The notes under the pieces were generated by a model. It was not told where the DNA came from and did not search any database. It worked only from the letters and a program-made list of their open reading frames with translations. From assembly GCF_036345255.1 (NCBI RefSeq), contig NZ_CP107783.1, positions 4,947,501 to 5,011,500 on the forward strand: a stretch of 64,000 bases of DNA. The letters run 5' to 3'. Both the position numbers and the translations under genes were made by a program. This document shows, in pieces, positions 61,937-64,000 of this stretch. Source of the DNA: Streptomyces sp. NBC_00569 (GTDB lineage: Bacteria; Actinomycetota; Actinomycetes; Streptomycetales; Streptomycetaceae). Each line of letters begins with the position of its first letter. Within the stretch, counting starts at the first letter, position 1.

Positions 61937-63832
61937 GAGCTGTGGCACGCCCGTCGCGGGCTGTGTGATGAGCCCGGGGATCCGCGCCGTCCAGCGGGCC
62001 AGTTCCAGCGGGTCGGGCGTCCGCGCGCCGCGGGCCCGCTCCTCCAGGGCGAGCGCCCGCACCAGCTCAGGGCGGTGCAGCAGGGACGTGGCGGTCTCGC
62101 CCTCGCCGGACGCCTCCAGGGCGAGACCGAGGCCGACCCACGCCGGGCGGGTGGCGGGGGCGCCGGTCAGGACGGCGCGGTAGCGGTCCACCGCGCGCGC
62201 CGCGTTCGCCGGCCCGCCGCGCAGGAGGCACATGTCCGCTTCGAGGAGGTCCGGGGACCGTTCCACGCCGGAGAGCCGCGCAAGGGTGTCCGGGGTGAAC
62301 GTTCCTGCATCAGCGATGTGCAGCCTCCGTAGTTCACAGCGGAGTTCGGGCTGACGCTGCGGCGGGTCCGCGCGCGGCCGGGACGGCGGCACGGTCACCT
62401 CTTCGCCCGGGCCGCCGCCGAGCCGGTGGTCGGCGAGCAGCCGGGTCGCGGCCGGGTCGGGCGCGAGGTTGTGGCTGCACCATGTGGACCGCAGATCGGC
62501 CAGTTCGGCCCGCGCCGGGGCGAATGCCTCGGCCGGTACGTCGTCGTCGGCCCACGGGACGGTCTGGCGCGCCATCTCCGTGACGAAGCTGCGGCCCCAC
62601 GGGGTGAGCCCGGGCTGGCCGGCCAGCGTGCGCAGGGCGATCGCCACCGCGTCGCGCCACACGGCGAACTCGAAGTGCGCGAGGACGGCACGGGGGCCGG
62701 CCAGGGCGTGCCGTTCGGTGCGCCAGAAGTCGGCGACGCCGGTGAACGCGTACGTGCCGTGGAGCAGGCCCCACGGCGGGCGCGGGTCGGTACGCCAGGG
62801 CGCGTAGAGCAGCGTGTCCTGGCGCGGCCCGCGCGCCGCCCTGTCGACGAGCTGGATCTGGTGGCTCAGACCGTTGAGCACGGAGTGCCGTGACTCGTGG
62901 ACGAGGGTGACCGCGAAGTCGACGGCGTCGCGCGGCAGGGAGACCAGTGCGCTGCCGAACGCCTCGGCGTACGAGGCGCTGGAGGTGCGGAAGCGGGGCA
63001 TGCCCGGCAGGGGCACGAGCGAGTTCAGGACGAGCGGCACCGTGCGGGCCGCGTCCGGGTGACGGGCCCCGAGCAGGCGCGCCGCGTCGTGCAGATGCCG
63101 CTGCCAGGTGTCCGACTCTCCGTCCGTGAGCGGGGCAGGGGGCGGCCAGGGGGACCGGAAGTCGCGGTAGGGGTCGGCATCGTCCAGCAGAACGGCGGGG
63201 CCCGGCTCGCGCGGGGTCCAGCTCAGCAGGCGTGCGGGGTGCCAGCCGGGGGCGCGCAGGTGCGGATCGGCGGGCAGTTCGAGGGTGTGCGGGCCGAGCG
63301 TGACGCGGGCGGGGCCGCGCCCGTCCGTCTCCAGCGTGGCGACGTCGTGGTCACCGGGGGCGTCGTCGAGTACGGCGTGCCCGACGGTCGGCAGGATCAC
63401 CTTGCCCGCCCACGCGGGTAAGCGGACGCGCGCGGGAAGTCCGGCCCGCAGCGCGGCCGCCGCGGCGAGCGCGTGCGCGTAGCCCGCCTCCCGCCACAAG
63501 GGGGGCTCGCCGGGCCGGGGACCGGCGACGCCGCCCTGCAGTCGCCCGAGTAGGCGGACCGCCCAGACGCCAACCGGCGGGTGCCGGAGCACGCTCGCCA
63601 CGGCATGCGGATCGAGGGCCTCCGCGCGGGCCAGCAGCTCGAAGGCGTGCGCCAGCGGGGGCAGCGGTCCTGCGCTTTCTTCCGTCTCGCGTTCCGCGGC
63701 GGCCAGGGCCCGCAGCATGAGCATGCGGCGGCTGCGCTCCGCCGCCGCGATACGGGTCCCGGTGGGTGCGGTGATGCGCCCGGTCGCGATGGCCTCAAGG
63801 TCGGCGACCGACACGTGGTGCCGCGTCAGCAC
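61934..63832 (-). CDS. HExxH-type peptide beta-hydroxylase-like protein (FxSxx system)
   Basis: This 632-residue protein starts with GTG and VLTRHHVSVADLEAIATGRITAP. The metal site HESRH is at residues 312-316 in VTLVHESRHSVLNG, with a further His at ~358 (LLHGTYAFTGVADFWR). The N-terminal half is helical and Ala-rich. The C-terminus is TPR-like. Proteins of this HExxH family act on ribosomal peptides as alpha-ketoglutarate-dependent hydroxylases, and they accompany FxsB radical SAM enzymes. The start overlaps the upstream gene by 7 bp. Catalysis on the FxsA peptide is inferred. Confidence 0.82.
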   Translation of the reverse strand: MLTRHHVSVADLEAIATGRITAPTGTRIAAAERSRRMLMLRALAAAERETEESAGPLPPLAHAFELLARAEALDPHAVASVLRHPPVGVWAVRLLGRLQGGVAGPRPGEPPLWREAGYAHALAAAAALRAGLPARVRLPAWAGKVILPTVGHAVLDDAPGDHDVATLETDGRGPARVTLGPHTLELPADPHLRAPGWHPARLLSWTPREPGPAVLLDDADPYRDFRSPWPPPAPLTDGESDTWQRHLHDAARLLGARHPDAARTVPLVLNSLVPLPGMPRFRTSSASYAEAFGSALVSLPRDAVDFAVTLVHESRHSVLNGLSHQIQLVDRAARGPRQDTLLYAPWRTDPRPPWGLLHGTYAFTGVADFWRTERHALAGPRAVLAHFEFAVWRDAVAIALRTLAGQPGLTPWGRSFVTEMARQTVPWADDDVPAEAFAPARAELADLRSTWCSHNLAPDPAATRLLADHRLGGGPGEEVTVPPSRPRADPPQRQPELRCELRRLHIADAGTFTPDTLARLSGVERSPDLLEADMCLLRGGPANAARAVDRYRAVLTGAPATRPAWVGLGLALEASGEGETATSLLHRPELVRALALEERARGARTPDPLELARWTARIPGLITQPATGVPQL

Positions 63833-64000
63833 GGCAGGACAGGCCGGTCGGGCTCGTCAGGCAGGTCGCACGGGGATACCGGTTCGGGCGGCCCGTGCTC
63901 GTGCCGGGGCTCCTGGGGAGCCGTGCCGCCGTGCTGTCGCGGGCTGAAGTACGGACTCCCGTCCCCGCTGCCCACGACCTGCCCGACGGCGTCCTCCGTC
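63826..64000 (-). CDS. 3' end of a further minus-strand gene (possible FxsB radical SAM protein)
   Basis: The visible 57 codons read in one open frame (GSPYFSPRQHGGTAPQE is the central part) down to RPVLPC and stop. The tail is Pro/Glu-rich and probably disordered. The frame is coupled to the HExxH gene by a 7-bp overlap. The identification as FxsB is made from the usual neighbour order, not from any radical SAM motif, because the catalytic part lies outside the window. Confidence 0.4.
   Translation of the reverse strand, partial: TEDAVGQVVGSGDGSPYFSPRQHGGTAPQEPRHEHGPPEPVSPCDLPDEPDRPVLPC

Noticed and set aside
63826..64000. FxsA precursor peptide
   Set aside because: The visible C-terminus is RPVLPC, not F-x-S-x-x, and the frame runs off the window as part of a longer gene.

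Overview
The window is a high-GC actinobacterial chromosome segment and almost certainly comes from a Streptomyces. Codon third positions are strongly GC-biased and GTG/TTG starts are common. The order of housekeeping blocks (ybaB-recR-DUF5063-ask-asd, purA, fbaA-pyrE, speE-like/DUF2617) is the usual Streptomyces core arrangement. It holds roughly 55 protein-coding genes. I saw no rRNA, tRNA or CRISPR array.

Layout. 1-9.7 kb: partial DedA protein, a BlaI-type repressor with an M56 peptidase and palindromic operators, a secreted M64 peptidase, an XRE/TPR regulator, an S9 peptidase, SURF1, and an ECF sigma factor coupled to a membrane protein. 9.8-10.7 kb: a 912-bp IS5-family insertion sequence read by -1 frameshifting. 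10.9-16.3 kb: aspartate-family amino acid genes (asd, ask with an internal beta-subunit start), DUF5063, recR, a YbaB-type protein and a SLATT-like protein. 16.3-24 kb: a GT2-membrane fusion coupled to a GntR regulator, a class III aminotransferase, a VTC-domain protein, and a DJ-1/MarR pair with tandem operators. 24-31.6 kb: a Ser/Thr kinase, a PstS-like membrane protein, an FG-GAP protein, purA and a DAGK-like protein. 31.6-37 kb: an ABC exporter with a GbsR/MarR regulator, then a two-component system whose kinase/regulator junction is tandemly amplified. 37-41.3 kb: a kynurenine-pathway cluster (dioxygenase, kynureninase, a formamidase-like hydrolase) with a TetR regulator. 41.3-49.1 kb: a minus-strand run of MalY, fbaA, pyrE, an epimerase, a CoxG-like protein, a spermidine-synthase-like protein, DUF2617 and a Gly/Cys-rich membrane protein.

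49.17-53.50 kb is a degraded integrative element. A perfect 27-bp direct repeat bounds it and an integrase remnant with its terminator sits at one end. The cargo is an HTTM/DUF5819 (SdpB/SdpA-like) pair and an ice-binding-domain protein with a highly repetitive Thr/Gly stalk and a metal-ligand-rich tail. The element separates two genes that would otherwise be about 0.4 kb apart start to start, with about 0.1 kb of unique sequence between them.

53.5-64 kb: an aminotransferase, then the most interesting block. It has an EAD2/VMAP-C protein, a MoxR-type AAA ATPase and a giant vWA-like/NB-ARC/TPR protein (FxsT). Converging on it are a HExxH peptide hydroxylase-type gene and the 3' end of a further gene that runs off the window. 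This looks like a vWA-MoxR-VMAP conflict-type triad joined to an FxSxx-COOH peptide-modification system. The precursor peptide and radical SAM enzyme would be expected just beyond position 64000.
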